NCBI GenBank assembly: GCA_914767885.1
Contig: CAJZBQ010000023.1
Location: 863,433-927,432 of the forward strand
DNA length: 64,000 bases
Direction of reading: 5' to 3'
From: Blepharisma stoltei
Lineage: Eukaryota; Ciliophora; Heterotrichea; Heterotrichida; Blepharismidae
Part shown: positions 13,401-23,888 of the stretch, piece by piece
Layout: each line of letters opens with the position of its first letter
Position numbering within the stretch: the stretch's first letter is position 1
The notes under the pieces: model-generated
Databases searched by the model: none
What the model saw: the letters and a program-made list of their open reading frames with translations, nothing else
What the model was told of the DNA's origin: nothing
Position numbers and translations under genes: made by a program

Positions 13401-16400
13401 ACAATTTTATTATGAAAATACTACAAAGCTCTGCCAGCCTTGTATGGAGAACTGTCTTACTTGTTTTGATGCTTCTTCATGCACTCAATGCAAATCTGGC
13501 TATTATTATGATGGATTTTCATGCCTGATATCAAGCTGCCCTAATGGAACATACATAGAAAATAATACTTGCACGGATTGCATAGCTCCTTGTGCTACCT
13601 GCTATAATTCTTCTTTTTGCTATTCTTGTATAAATCCAGAAATAATGGTATTAAATCCTACATCTGGGGTTTGCTCGTGCCCATCTGGCCAGTTTTATGA
13701 CGCTAATTCGCAAGAATGCAGCTCTTGTAAAAGTCCTTGCTCAACTTGTTTTGAGTCTGCTGATTTCTGCTTAAGTTGCATTGACTCGACGATGGATTAT
13801 GATTCAACTTATGGAACTTGCTTATGCCAAGTGTCTAAATATCTGGAATCTGAAAAATGTATTGACTGTGTAAGCCCATGTGAGACTTGTTCATCATCGG
13901 ATTTCTGTTTAAGCTGTGCAGATTCTGCTATGGTTTATGATGAAATATCTGGAGTTTGTGCCTGTCCTGATAAAAAATACTTTAATTATTCTACCAAATC
14001 ATGTGAAGATTGTGAAGGAATCTGTGAGAAGTGCTTAAATTCAACATTCTGCCTTACTTGTAAAGATTCTACGATGACTTATAACTCAACTACAGGGACG
14101 TGTAGCTGCCCTTCAAATTATTATTTTAACAAGGATAGCTTATCTTGTCAAAGCTGCCATGAAACCTGTGAGGACTGTTTAGACTCAACTTCATGCACCT
14201 CTTGTATAGACTCTGCCATGAAATATGACAATAATACAAAGCTCTGCACTTGTGGCGAAACTCAATACTTTAACTCAGCAGCAAAAGCTTGCCAAGACTG
14301 TAAAGGTCCTTGTAAGTCTTGCACATCGGAGACATTCTGCACTTCTTGTCTTGATACATCTACCCTTGATATTTCCACAGGAACTTGCTCTTGTTCTCAA
14401 CATGAATATTTTAATGCTTCTCTTTCTCAATGTAAAGAATGCTCTGGGCTATGCTCAACCTGTTTATCTGATGCTATCTGCGATTCATGTGTCTCTAATA
14501 CCAATCCAATAAATAATGGGATTTGCTCATGCTTAACAGGGTTTTATCTTTCATCCAAAGAATGCTTGCAATGTCCTTCTCCATGTTCTTCATGCTCTAG
14601 TAATACAAAGTGCGACACTTGCAAAAGTCATGCTTATCTTGATTCAACTGACCAGTTTTGTCACTGTCAAACTGGCTTTACGCTTAGCAGTTCTGACTCT
14701 TCTGGCTACTGCAAAGCAGATTGCAATAGTTATTGCACAGAATGTGACATTGATAATGGAAATAAATGCTCCAAATGTATTACAAATGCAGAGCTCTCAG
14801 AGACAACTTGCTCTTGCACTGAGAACTCCGCTTATGATAGTGCTACTAAAAGTTGTCTTTGCAATAGTGGATATATTCTGTCTAACAGTAAATGTGTGGC
14901 TTGTAAGAAATATCTTTCCCCAACTGATATAAAATCAGCAGATTTCAGCTCGGCATGGACTTATCTTTATGTCTACTTCAACGTCAAACTTGATACCTCA
15001 CTAGATCCAGGCTGTTCCAAAGTATTTGAGGCTTCAACTTATGTTTTACTTGGAAGCAGCCCAATTTGCTCTTGGGCAGATTCCAAGACACTTAAGGTGG
15101 CTCTAGGAACTTATTATGGGCTTATGCAATGAAATTATATTAGAAAAGAAATTTTAGATAAAAATAATTTTATATTAAAGAGGAACCATTATGGGCTAAG
15201 AACACAAACTATTTACCTTGATGGGACATATCTTGTTAAAGATACCACAGATTCCTGCACAACTGCATATCAGCCGCTTTCTATAGCTATTTCATCAACT
15301 GCACCACCTTCTCCAATTGCTGTTATTAGTGGCCAAACAAATCTTTACTTAAGCTGTGGGACAGATGCTCTTGTATATTCTGGCGAAAGATCTCAAATGG
15401 GGTTAGGCTCTCCTCTATCTTATAGCTGGTCTGCTCGTATTTCTCCATCTAATAAAAGCCTACTCGATTTCATAACTTCTCAGAATACTCCTTCTATCTC
15501 CATTTCTAGATCATATTTCCCTACATCTGTATCTACCACTTTAGCTGTTACTTTAAATGCAACCAATTTCCTAGGGTACTCAAACCAAGCATCGCTTACG
15601 ACCACTATTAATGCAGGCAGCGCTTTGTCTATTATATTTGACCAGGGCAACTCAGTCAGTATGTGGTATTCCTCATCAAAAACCCTCAAAGCAAAAATCA
15701 CCTCATATTGCTCCACTTTTACATCCAGCCCTGCTTCCTGGACATGGAGTTATGATACATCTACAAGTCCTTCTATCAACTATGATGCAATACTTAAAAA
15801 CGCTAAATCTGATAAATTGACGATCCCAAAAAATACTTTACCTGTAGGAGGGCCATATACTTTTATTGCTTCTGCTTCACAAGTGAATGCTAATGCTACA
15901 TTGACTGGAAGTGGCAAGGTTTCTATAACAGTCACTGCTTCACCTTTAATTATTCAGTTGTCGAAGACCAGCGGTGATGTTTCTCCCAGCGAAGATTATA
16001 TAATAAACGCTATTGGCTCAAAAGACCCTGATGATCCCAATGGAACCTTAAATTATAAATGGATTTGCCAAAATAGCGAAGACGAGTCAGACTGTTTAGG
16101 AAGTGACGGAGAAATACTGCTAGTTGATGAAACAGCTGCAACTTTGACAATTCCTACAAGTAGGATGGTTAAAGGAGCCTTATGGGACATTATCTGCACG
16201 ATTTCAAAAGACACTCGAAGTGCAAGCGCAATGGTAGAAATCAACATTTTGAATATTTCCACTGAAATCTCTATTGCAATAACCATGACTTTGCAAAAAT
16301 TCAGTCCTCAGCAAAACATTCAGTTTTCAGCATCTATTAATTCTAATGCTCCTGCTCAAATTCTTTGGTCAGAAAAAACAGGTGCAGATATTTCTATTTC

Positions 16401-19341
16401 TCCGAATTATCTATCATCTATTTCATTCCCATCTAGCTCTCTGATAGAAGGCTCCAGCTATATTTTTACTCTTACCATCACAATAGACTCCTCAAATCTG
16501 CAATTCGTTACTCAGCTGCCAGTCACAGTAAACTCAGGGGCTTCCTGCTCTGGGGATTTCATATTAAGCCCAAGCAGCGGCACAGCCTTAGTCACTATGT
16601 TCAATCTCGGGATTTCTGGCTGCTATGACAAAGATGAGTCAGACTATCCATTAACATATACATATTTCGATGCCTGAAATAGCAAACTTTATGTCCTTGG
16701 CTATACCTCAGAAACCAATTCTATACAAGCTTATTTGCTTCCTAATAAAAACAGTCTGACTGTCCACGTTTGTGATAGTCTGAAAACGTGTGCGGATTAC
16801 TCAACTGAAATAACTACATCAGAATATTCCAGCAGACTGTTACAAACTTCTTCATTAATGGATGCATATTTGATGAATATAATAGATACTGATAATATTC
16901 CATCTACTATAGCCATTTTTTGTAGCTCTGCTACAATTGAGGCTTCTTTGTTTTCTCAGATGTGGAGTGACTTACAGAGTTATGTGGAAAATAATGATAT
17001 TGATGAAAATTTGCTAGGAAGTGTGCTAGGATCGGTCTATGCGATGGCGGGACAGACTAGTTTAGTGACTATTGAGATGTTCCAGAGTATGTTTGACTGG
17101 CTTGATGGAATACTTTCTGATAATCCTACAGTAGTGCCTACACAAGAAAATATTAAAATTGTTGTAGCTCTAGTAGATGATTATCTTTTGTATGGGAATT
17201 CTACTAATTATGAGGGAAAAGCTTTAGAAGAGTATATAATAGCTGCTGACAAATTCCTATCAACTTGGACAGTTGCAGCTACTGCTAACGATTTGGTAAC
17301 TCAGAGCGCACTAGATGGCTCTCAAAATACAATTCAGACTAAAGTTTTTAAGCATAGAAACTTCCCAAGTGCAATGACTAATAAAACGATTTCTCTAGGA
17401 GAAAATAGGACTGTCTCATTCCCATCTCATTTTAGCTATCCAGATACAGATATTATGAACATCAAGGTTGACTATTATAACACCTCAAATGATTATTCAG
17501 ACGTTGCAGTACTTAGTTTTGCTCAATCTGGAGCTTATAAAAGCTATGCGTTAACAAAATCAGCAGAAGAGTATGTCCCATTTTCAAGCCAGGATTATCC
17601 AGTAACGTTAGAAATGCCGATTTATGACAGTATTGAGGATGGCTATAACTGGACTTGTGTATTTTATAATGAAACTGATAAAGACTGGGTATATGATGGC
17701 TGTAGCATCAAAGAAATCAAAGAGAAAAGCATCATTTTCGAAGTTTATCATTTCTCTATGTACAAGCTCGGCCAAACCAAAATCGCAATCCCTGACCTCC
17801 CAACCCCTACAGACTCAGAATCATGCCCTCAGAACTATGCTCCTGTCTATATTTTGGCATCTGTGTTTTTCTTTATTCTGATTTTAATTCCTATAATAAT
17901 CTTTTTGGACCGGGCTGATCATAAAGAAAAACGCAGCATTAAAGTGGCTCCTGTTAATTCCCCTGCAGATCGCAGTTTAGATAATTCTCAACAAAAGAAT
18001 GATAATCTGCATTTCGGACAAAATACTTTTGTTCAAGATTTAGATGGATCTGTTGAGATAAAGCACGAAGAAATTGTTGAAAGAAGAGATATTATTCTAG
18101 AAGAACCAAAAATAGACGAGAAAATAGAATTAGAGTCTGAGGACGTGTCTAAAACTGAGCTTGCTCTGCTGTTTGAAGGTCACTTAGTTTTTGGGTTGAT
18201 ATACTATAGAAAAAATTATTCAAGAAAAGCTAGACTATTTGTATTGGGAACTGTTATTGTTTTTGAGCTTTTCTTAGAAGGGCTTCTGCTGTATGTTTTT
18301 GAAAATACTAACTCCCCCCCTCCATGAGTGAACAAAAAATTTTGTTCACACGAAGGGGAGTTAATTTTTTTTCGAAATTTTAAAAAAATCCTAATTGCAA
18401 AAACTGGGAAGCAAATATTAATTTAATTTGTAAAATTTATGTTTTAAAACGCAATTTGTTTAAAAATTCAACAGAATTAGCTCGAGATTTCATTATCCTA
18501 ATTATCACTTATATATCAAATTTTTTTTTATAAAAATTTTTGTTCACTCACGGAGGATTTTTCTAATGGTTTTGTTCACTCACGGAGGGAGGAGTAAGTC
18601 AGGATTCTCAGCATCAGCTGAGACTCTGTTTGGAGACTACGAAGGGAAATATTTCGCTTATATCGTTTTGGCGCTTGGGATTACAATACCTATTGAAATA
18701 TTCTTAAGCTTGGTGTTTAGCACTAGAAGAATTAAGACTCTAGGCTTGCTTGTTACCGTTACTTCAATAGAAATTATCATACTCCTTGGATCACCTATTG
18801 GTATTATAATGCTGACTCCCCCCCCCCCCTCCGTGAGCGAACAAAAAAAATTTTGTTCGCTCACGGAGGGGGGTTAAATTTTTTTTTTTAAAAAAAATTT
18901 ATATATAAATTTTATAAAAAATATTTTTTTCGAAATTTAAAAAAATCCTAATTTGCAAAAATTGGGAAGCAAATATTAATTTAATTTGCAAAATTTATGT
19001 TTTAAAACGCAATTTGTTTAAAAATAAACAGAATTAGCTCTAGATTTCATTATACTAATTATCACTTATATATCAAAATTTTTTTTCCATTAAAATTTTT
19101 TCTATTAAAAAAATTTTTGTTCACTCACGGAGGGTGGGTTTTTGGTCAAAAAATGGCGATTTTTCTATGGTTTTTGTTCGCTCACGGAGGGGGGGGAGTG
19201 AGCAACATATTCTGCTCGGAATGGAGTGGATATTGGGCAATTAGCTTCCTCTACGGAACTCTCTTACAAGTATTTGGATTCGAAACAATTTATATGTGTG
19301 TGAGGTATTTTATACTTCAAGCAGTTCCTCGAAATAATTAA
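7424..19341 (+). CDS. Polycystin-1-like surface protein: Cys-rich repeats, REJ-like region, GPS-like motif, C-terminal membrane segments
   Basis: Starts MSKLILFWFLLPFSLLQAV (signal peptide). After removal of 11 IESs the protein is about 2750 aa. Residues ~60-800 hold repeats of about 55 aa with motif SCDKEMTLD..I.SSKKCCP.G.FYD, then C-x2-C...NCLEC. Residues ~800-1580 are furin-like Cys repeats. Residues ~1620-2400 resemble the REJ/Ig-like region of polycystin-1. Around 2410-2455 is a GPS-like motif (CVFYNETDKDWVYDGCS, then HFSMY). A membrane helix lies near 2477-2500 and about four more from 2600 to the TAA at 19339-19341. UGA codons at 15151 (inside an IES) and 16675 are not stops; the latter reads FDAWNSK. 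Summed removals leave one base too many, traced to the IES at 11929-12280. Likely a plasma-membrane adhesion/sensory protein; partner unknown. Confidence 0.85.
7606..8385. mobile_element. IES, MITE family 2 (780 bp, TCA duplication)
   Basis: TCA at 7603-7605 and 8383-8385. Ends are CTCCCCCCCCC TTTAAATTGGAAC on the left and the inverse on the right. A second, inward copy (TTAACCCCCCTTTAAATTGGAAC) sits next to each end. The interior is extremely AT-rich. Removal joins TKRLLQ to DNSESCEKEM in frame, completing the first KEM repeat. Confidence 0.9.
8861..8970. other. IES, TA-bounded (110 bp)
   Basis: TA at 8859-8860 and 8969-8970. Removal turns EMALDI..stop into EMALDIKIANSKPCC, which fits the repeat consensus, and shifts the frame by the needed two bases. 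No clear terminal inverted repeat. Confidence 0.85.
9349..9605. mobile_element. IES with CTCCC ends (257 bp)
   Basis: TTA at 9346-9348 and CTA at 9603-9605 (one mismatch). Ends are CTCCCAGC and the inverse of CTCCCCCTCAGC. Removal gives STNCLECEKSNECQSC in frame. The ends resemble the CTCCC class, but the interior matches none of families 1-3. Confidence 0.82.
10039..10240. mobile_element. IES, TA class with TAGCCCAG ends (202 bp)
   Basis: TA at 10037-10038 and 10239-10240. The left end is TAGCCCAGGACAGCC; the inverse of the right end is TAACCCAGAAC. Removal gives CKPCSDNCLECSGKDKCYSC in frame. Confidence 0.85.
10387..11273. mobile_element. Large IES with 10-bp target duplication (887 bp), retroposon-like
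   Basis: TTGCTCTGCC at 10377-10386 and 11264-11273. Removal gives CKPCSANCFDCEDSNDC in frame. The interior is GC-richer than the gene and includes a near-tandem run of TTCATAAAACT near 10585-10640. Two overlapping open frames (10683-11036 and 10784-11167) match nothing I recognise. The long duplication and composition resemble the SINE-like class rather than the MITEs. Confidence 0.8.
11507..11600. mobile_element. IES with 8-bp duplication and short inverted repeats (94 bp)
   Basis: TCTAAAAA at 11499-11506 and 11593-11600. Subterminal inverted repeat CCATCAGGAAAAA on both sides. Removal restores IVSSKKCCPEGEFYD in frame. Confidence 0.87.
11929..12280. mobile_element. IES, MITE family 2 variant (352 bp, TCA), junction off by one base
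   Basis: TCA at 11926-11928 and 12278-12280. The left end is CTCCTCCTTTTAGATTGGAAC; the right end is a diverged inverse. The flanking frames (FYDSS and GKKCTPC) need 353 bases removed, but exact TCA-to-TCA removal takes 352. The extra base lies in GGGG at 12281-12284, either a homopolymer miscall or a real boundary shift. Confidence 0.75.
12465..12693. mobile_element. IES, MITE family 3 (229 bp, TTA)
   Basis: TTA at 12462-12464 and 12691-12693. Terminal inverted repeats are CCTCTTTTAAGTGCGAACAA on the left and the inverse of CCCTTTTGAGTGCGAACAA on the right. Removal gives GNCLECEGPSKCRSC in frame. Confidence 0.88.
15123..15197. other. Probable in-frame IES with 10-bp repeat (75 bp)
   Basis: ATTATGGGCT at 15113-15122 and 15188-15197. 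The segment is a multiple of three and open if UGA is Trp, so frame alone does not prove removal. Removal gives GTYYGLRTQTIYLDG; retention would add 25 AT-coded residues (MQWNYIRKEILDK...) between duplicated YGL motifs. Confidence 0.65.
18312..18597. mobile_element. IES, MITE family 1 (286 bp, TAA)
   Basis: TAA at 18309-18311 and 18595-18597. The left end is a hairpin (CTCCCCCCCTCCATGAGTG, then its inverse). The right end has two tandem copies of TTTTGTTCACTCACGGAGG. The core shares TTTTAAAACGCAATTTGTTT and CACTTATATATCAAA with the other copies. Removal joins VFENT to KSGFSAS in frame. Confidence 0.93.
18816..19201. mobile_element. IES, MITE family 1 (386 bp, TGA)
   Basis: TGA at 18813-18815 and 19199-19201. 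Same end architecture and core as 18312-18597. Removal joins GIIML to SNIFCSEW in frame within the last membrane segments. Confidence 0.93.
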
Positions 19342-19376
19342 GCTAAATACTTTACGAAAAATATCTAAAACAATTA

Positions 19377-19522
19377 TAGAAATTTCCCATAGATGGCGCT
19401 GTTTGCTCTTAAATTGCCCACTGGGGAAATTTTTTTTTGGTTCGACCAGTACCATATGGTTTGGTCAAACCAAAAAAATTTTCCTCAAAAGGGCAAACAG
19501 CGCCATCTATGGGAAATTTCTA
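19377..19522. mobile_element. TA-class palindromic MITE/IES (146 bp) in the 3' flank
   Basis: TA at 19375-19376 and 19523-19524. Perfect 30-bp terminal inverted repeats begin TAGAAATTTCCCATAGATGG; a second palindrome lies inside. The subtelomeric copy of this locus (62653-62877) lacks the insertion and matches the single-TA empty site, showing the exact boundaries. Confidence 0.85.
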
Positions 19523-19721
19523 TAAATTCTTAAAGGACCTAATTTTTCCATATCTAAATCTTTAAAATATTAGATTAATGATAATGAGTCTCGATCATAT
19601 CATAAATTTATTATATTAAAAATTTTAAATATTATCTTCCTCATAAAATTCAAAAAGATCTAAAGATACTAAATCCAATAAGCACAATATATAAATATTT
19701 AGAAGACAAAGCAAAAATAAA

Positions 19722-19937
19722 TTACACTTTTAAATAATTATTAGAACCATAATCTTGACTTTCATTCAAAAGTCTTTGAATTTCGCATTCAGAAAGCAGT
19801 CCAGCCTGACAAATTTCATCCTCTTCTAAAATCGACATTCTCTCGCTCTGCTCTTTTCCCAATATTTTCTTACCTTTATATACCAACCTCCAAAAAGCTC
19901 CATAGCAGTCATAATTCAAACTTAAACTTCCTCCCAT
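19722..19937 (-). CDS. Small hypothetical protein (71 aa), MGGS N-terminus
   Basis: A short ORF beginning MGGSLSLNYDCYGAFWRLVY, followed by a charged stretch (SERMSILEEDEICQ) and ending in TAA at 19722. The N-terminal Met-Gly-Gly-Ser could be myristoylated (inference). Composition is protein-like and it lies 23 bp from the stop of the granulin-like gene on the same strand. I do not recognise a family; it could be spurious. Confidence 0.45.
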   Translation of the reverse strand: MGGSLSLNYDCYGAFWRLVYKGKKILGKEQSERMSILEEDEICQAGLLSECEIQRLLNESQDYGSNNYLKV

Positions 19938-19960
19938 GTTTATTATATAAGCGAATTATA

Positions 19961-20740
19961 TTAATCTTCAAATAAAATGCTTATCCCTCTCCCGAAATAA
20001 AACCCTTTATTTTCCGAACTCGCATCAGCTATTTTTGCCCATTCTCTCCATATATAATTGCTTTTACTTAAAGCATTCACAAGTACCAATTTTTCCAAAC
20101 TTTCATAATTGCTGATTTGGCTAAAGAATTTTTCAAGCTTTGCAAGTCCTGGCCCTAAGGCAGTCGAGCACTCATAATTTGCATGTGATAAATGAGTCAA
20201 AGCTTGGCTTAGCTGCTGAATCGCCAAGTCAAAGTCAAAAGTAGTAACACCTCCAAATGAGTCCAAAGATTCTGTAATTAGAGTTAGGGCAGAAGATACG
20301 TCATTAAAACACTCTGTGACCAACTCGCCTCCTATTTGGCTGCCGAGTCCTTCAAAAAATCCTAATACAAATTCTGCCATTTCGACTCCAGAGCTTTTTA
20401 AGGCTGGCTCTTTGATAAGAATTTCTTTTGTTTGCCCAAGCAATAGGTGGTTTGTGCATTTTTTATGCTTGATATCGCAGACTGGGTAGCCTAATGGACA
20501 ACAGTGGCCATCTGAATCAGCACAACAGACAGCTTGTGAAAGAGGGCAACAACCATAGCCTCCGTCTGAACGAGCACAACAGGTTGTCCCGATCTTGCAA
20601 GCGTGGCCATAATCGTCACAAAGGTAATATTTTTGAGCCTGGGCTAATGCTAGAAATGCAAGCAAAAACATTTTTATTGATATGAAAAATAGGAGAAGAA
20701 TGAGAATTCGCAATGCAAAGAGAGGAAGAAAGCTATTCAT
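19961..20740 (-). CDS. Granulin-domain secreted protein
   Basis: 259 codons from the first ATG. The second ATG at 20671 gives MFLLAFLALAQAQKYYLC, a textbook signal peptide, so translation may start there (236 aa). Residues ~45-90 form a granulin module: C-x5-CC-x8-CC-x5-CC-x5-CC-x4-C (TTCCARSDGGYGCCPLSQ, then AVCCADSDGHCCP). The remaining ~165 residues are helical-looking, cysteine-poor and not recognised. Granulins are secreted and disulfide-rich; in plants and protists the module often accompanies proteases, but no catalytic domain is present here. Uninterrupted, TAA stop. Confidence 0.8.
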   Translation of the reverse strand: MNSFLPLFALRILILLLFFISIKMFLLAFLALAQAQKYYLCDDYGHACKIGTTCCARSDGGYGCCPLSQAVCCADSDGHCCPLGYPVCDIKHKKCTNHLLLGQTKEILIKEPALKSSGVEMAEFVLGFFEGLGSQIGGELVTECFNDVSSALTLITESLDSFGGVTTFDFDLAIQQLSQALTHLSHANYECSTALGPGLAKLEKFFSQISNYESLEKLVLVNALSKSNYIWREWAKIADASSENKGFYFGRGISILFED

Positions 20741-21859
20741 GAAGAGAGCGAAAAATCAGGATTAAAGGAGAATTTTTTAAGCAACAAAGACTTGGTGAAA
20801 TTATTCATAAATCCAAAATGAACATGATGAATGAAAAACAAGAAAATTTTTATTTGATTATTTTTCAAGTATTTTATCTTTGAATGGTAAATTATTGCAA
20901 AATTGGATCTGCCAAGTGAAATTTCCAGGTAAATAAAAATTTTAAAAATTATCTTAATTAATATATGCGCGAAATACTTTAAATTGTATTGTTCTATATT
21001 ATTAGAGTTATGAAAAATTGATTTGCAAAGATGAAAAGATTTTGCTTGCTTTTATTAAAGTTCCATTTATATAATAATTTTATTCTAATCACACTTTTGG
21101 CTCTGTTGACCAGGATCAGCTCTTTATCTATTCCTTAAAGCAGTGCCTACATTGATCCTCTAATCTTTTCATACTAGTTATTCTAGCGTGATTATTCCTT
21201 TAGGAACATATATTAACCAGAATAATAAACTTTCTTTGCTTAGATCTCTGCATAATCTAAAAACAGAACTAGGTCAAATTTATTATATGCAAGAATTGTT
21301 TTTCTTGCTATATTTAGTTAACTACTTGGAAACTAGAAAGTTGGACTATTAGGATTTATGTGCTAAATTTACTATAAGCCCATTAATTTTTCCATGAGTT
21401 AACTATAAACTTATATTTAATTGCGTAGTCATTAGTTTCAATAGCAATTTTTGCATTTTTGTGTAATGATATAATACAATTTTCCTTTCTTCTTTTAGAT
21501 AGACCAATTAATATGGCGAAAAACTATTTTCCATGAACGACCAGAAGTTTTTCATCCCACAGATAAGATATCGATGGCGCAAAATGCAGGCGCAATGTGT
21601 TGCTTTTATAAGGCAGATAAATGAGAAGCAGGCATTAAGCGTTTTACTCATAATCTTAGGTGCTTAGAGAGACTTCTGCTGCTAGAATAGCCCATATGGG
21701 TTAATTGAGTCTCCCCAATAGATTATTGACGTCACCAATTTTTTGTGACATTAGAAGAAAAAAGTTTAAAACAAACTGGTGCTAGGACCGTTAAGAACAA
21801 AAACCTATCAATGTGGATAGAGGGCTAAAATAACCCTCCAAGGCCTACTCTAACTTAAT
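20741..21859. other. Intergenic, about 1.1 kb
   Basis: No gene supported. The part 21540-21850 is less AT-rich and has an inverted motif around TGACGTCACCAATTTTTTGTGAC (21728-21750) reminiscent of the SINE-like elements at 34334 and 54839. I could not find its ends. Confidence 0.4.
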
Positions 21860-23620
21860 CTAATTTAATTTTAGATATTTTACTATTTCCCTATAAATTT
21901 GATCTTCAGTATACTCCTCTTTCTCAAATTCTTTGTCTCACCTTACAAAATCTCTGAAAATCTTCATATAGCTCTTCATACTTTCAATTAAGCTTTTTTT
22001 GCTTTCTTTTCCTTCTGATTCTGAAGGCAAATCTTCAAAAAAATCTTTTAAATTCACAATTTTTTTAACTTCTTCTCCTGATTTTTTTACTCTTATAGCC
22101 TTCAATAAATTAGCATTAATTTCATTTCTTTTGATCTTATATATGCATTGCCATCTTCATAAAATGGCTCTGGCGAGCGACCCGTCCTCCCAGTGGCTGT
22201 GTCTTTATGTTTATCCAGATGCAATTTTTGGTTCAAAGAGTAGCCGAAGGGTTGGGTTAGCCTTGCAGCGAGAGGCCTAGCATTATTTCCACTGATTAGT
22301 GCCGGCTAGTGGAAGTTTTTTACATCTTTTTTGCCAGCAACGCCTAGGCCCAGATGAGTGTCCAATAGAGGTAGGGTGACTTACCTGCCTAAGCTGCTTT
22401 TATGGACTGCACACACATTGAATTTTTTTCGGAATAGTCCGGAGAAAAAGGGGAAAACAGGCTAAGCAAATATTTCAGGGCTAGTCTCTCCAGTCTAAAA
22501 GGGTACCTCAATAGGACGATCTGGAAGATGCTATGCAGAGTTGGACAATTTTGGCACTTGGGTTTGAAATAAAGGCTTCCTGAAAAATTTGGCTTTAAAG
22601 ATCATATCTACCGAGAAACAGGGGGGTTTCGGTCCTGGCTCAAGCTGCCTTGAGAGAGCCACGGCGCTTCAGGAAGTAAAGACTATAAATACCCATCGTA
22701 ATCTAATATATGCATTTCCCCGCGGTCCACTCCTCCAAGCATGATTTTTCATCTCCAAGTTCATATTGGAGGTAATCATAAGGATTATTTTCTACAGCAA
22801 ATCCATAAAACATAAGCAGCATTATATTTTTATCCTTTCTCCCATAACTTCATACAAATTCTTCATTTTCTGCAAAATTTCTTTCAGCTCTCAATATCAG
22901 TTCTCCTCCTAGTCCTACTTTGTAGCCGGACCAAAACTTTTCAACATAGCTTGGGTCGTAATTCGCTAGATCAAGAATAGGTGCTATTAAAAGCTCTTCA
23001 GTATTATTGACATTGTAAAGAAAAGCTCTAGAAAGAATCATCGATATTCCTCATTTTCAATTTTCAATTGAGTGCATATAGAGTGAGTCTCGTTTTGGCT
23101 GGCCAGAATTGGCCGATATAATTTTTAGTTTAATTACCATAAAATCAGATTTTATCAGGAAATGATTGCTCAGGACTAGCTATAAGAAGACCTAAAGTAT
23201 ACATGATGACAAAATTTGATGAGATTGGAGAATTTTGATATAAGATGAATAATCACTAAGAAAAAATGGGTCATTTAAGGGAAATTCAAAGGAAAATTTA
23301 TGATTTTTGAGGAAATTTCAATGGGTTTTATTCCAGAATGGAAAATTTGGGAGGAAAGAAGGGAAAGATTTAATGTATCGGGTATGAGTGTCAGTGTTTA
23401 TTGAGCAATGATAGTAAATAAGCTTTATTATAAGCTGGGAATCTCGGGATAAACCTTGAAATACATTCGTGCATGGTATATCAGAAAAGGAAGAAATAGA
23501 TAAAGACTTGGGGATTTCTATTACTGTTTCTCCTAACTCCACTTCCTCAGTAAGCGACAAAGCGATTGGAAAAATCCCTAATTTTGGGGTAAAACACCTA
23601 TGCAATTCTACCCTCACCAT
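21860..23620 (-). CDS. SET-domain lysine methyltransferase, SETD3/SETD6/Rubisco-LSMT type (356 aa)
   Basis: After removing IESs 22150-22716 and 23079-23201 the frame is 1071 nt. Early residues GETVIEIPKSLSISS match the G-E-x-L-x-x-I-P motif of this class. ENWKWGISMILSRAF matches the WA..V..SRAF region. PILDLANYDP is the N-H-like core, and WSYGRKDKNIMLLMFYGFAV matches the Y-G-x-K-S-N..LL..YGF motif. A Lys/Glu-rich C-terminal domain follows, like the Rubisco LSMT substrate-binding domain. Four UGA codons read as Trp. The start at 23620 (MVRVELHRC) is the best ATG before the upstream MITE; a longer N-terminus across that MITE cannot be excluded. Substrate unknown. Confidence 0.78.
22150..22716. 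mobile_element. SINE-like retroposon IES, subfamily C (567 bp, 11-bp duplication)
   Basis: ATATATGCATT at 22139-22149 and 22706-22716. Removal joins GKCIY to KIKRNEINANLL on the minus strand in frame. The interior is GC-rich and structured, with CGAGAAACAGGGGGGTTTCGG near 22612-22632, shared in inverse orientation with the element at 34334-34870. Confidence 0.82.
23079..23201. other. IES, TA-bounded (123 bp)
   Basis: TA at 23077-23078 and 23200-23201. Retained, the frame ends ILSSCIL-stop; removed, it reads ILSSCMHSIENWKWGIS, completing the SET-domain motif. Ends are TATAGAGTGAGTCTC and TATACTTTAGGTCTTC (weakly inverted). Confidence 0.82.
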
Positions 23621-23660
23621 AAACAGCAATAGCTGCTGCTTATGGTGAGTATGACACTGT

Positions 23661-23888
23661 ATACCCTCCGTGAGTAACAAAAATTTTTATGAAAAAAAAA
23701 ATATTTTGGTATATATTATTATAATGAAATCTCTAGCTAATTCTGTTTATTTTTTAACAGGTTGCATTTTAAAACATAAATTTCATAATTACATTAATTT
23801 TTACTTCTTAATTTTAGAATGTTTTAAAAAAATATTAAACCTTTCCTTGAGCGAAATAAAATTTTTTGTTTCTCATGGAGGGGAGTAA
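23661..23888. mobile_element. Diverged MITE family 1 upstream of the SET gene
   Basis: The left end is CCCTCCGTGAGTAACAAAAA, the right end TTTCTCATGGAGGGGAGTAA. The core keeps ATAATGAAATCTCTAGCTAATTCTGTT. TA/TAA flanks. Shortened and with decayed ends. Confidence 0.75.

Noticed and set aside
15132-15396. Stop at 15151 as the end of the Cys-rich gene and a new gene at 15397
   Set aside because: The codon is UGA, read as Trp; moreover the segment is probably an IES. The REJ-like region continues in the same frame.
16675-16734. Gene boundary between the ORFs ending 16677 and starting 16735
   Set aside because: A single UGA (Trp) in the same frame; one protein.
18312-19201. Large spliceosomal introns instead of IESs
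   Set aside because: The segments lack GT..AG ends, have target duplications and MITE tips, and real introns here are 15-16 bp.
21999-22280. Plus-strand ORF of 93 codons
   Set aside because: Overlaps the SET gene antisense and a retroposon; no protein-like composition.
23670-23888. Plus-strand ORF of 72 codons
   Set aside because: Wholly inside a diverged family-1 MITE.
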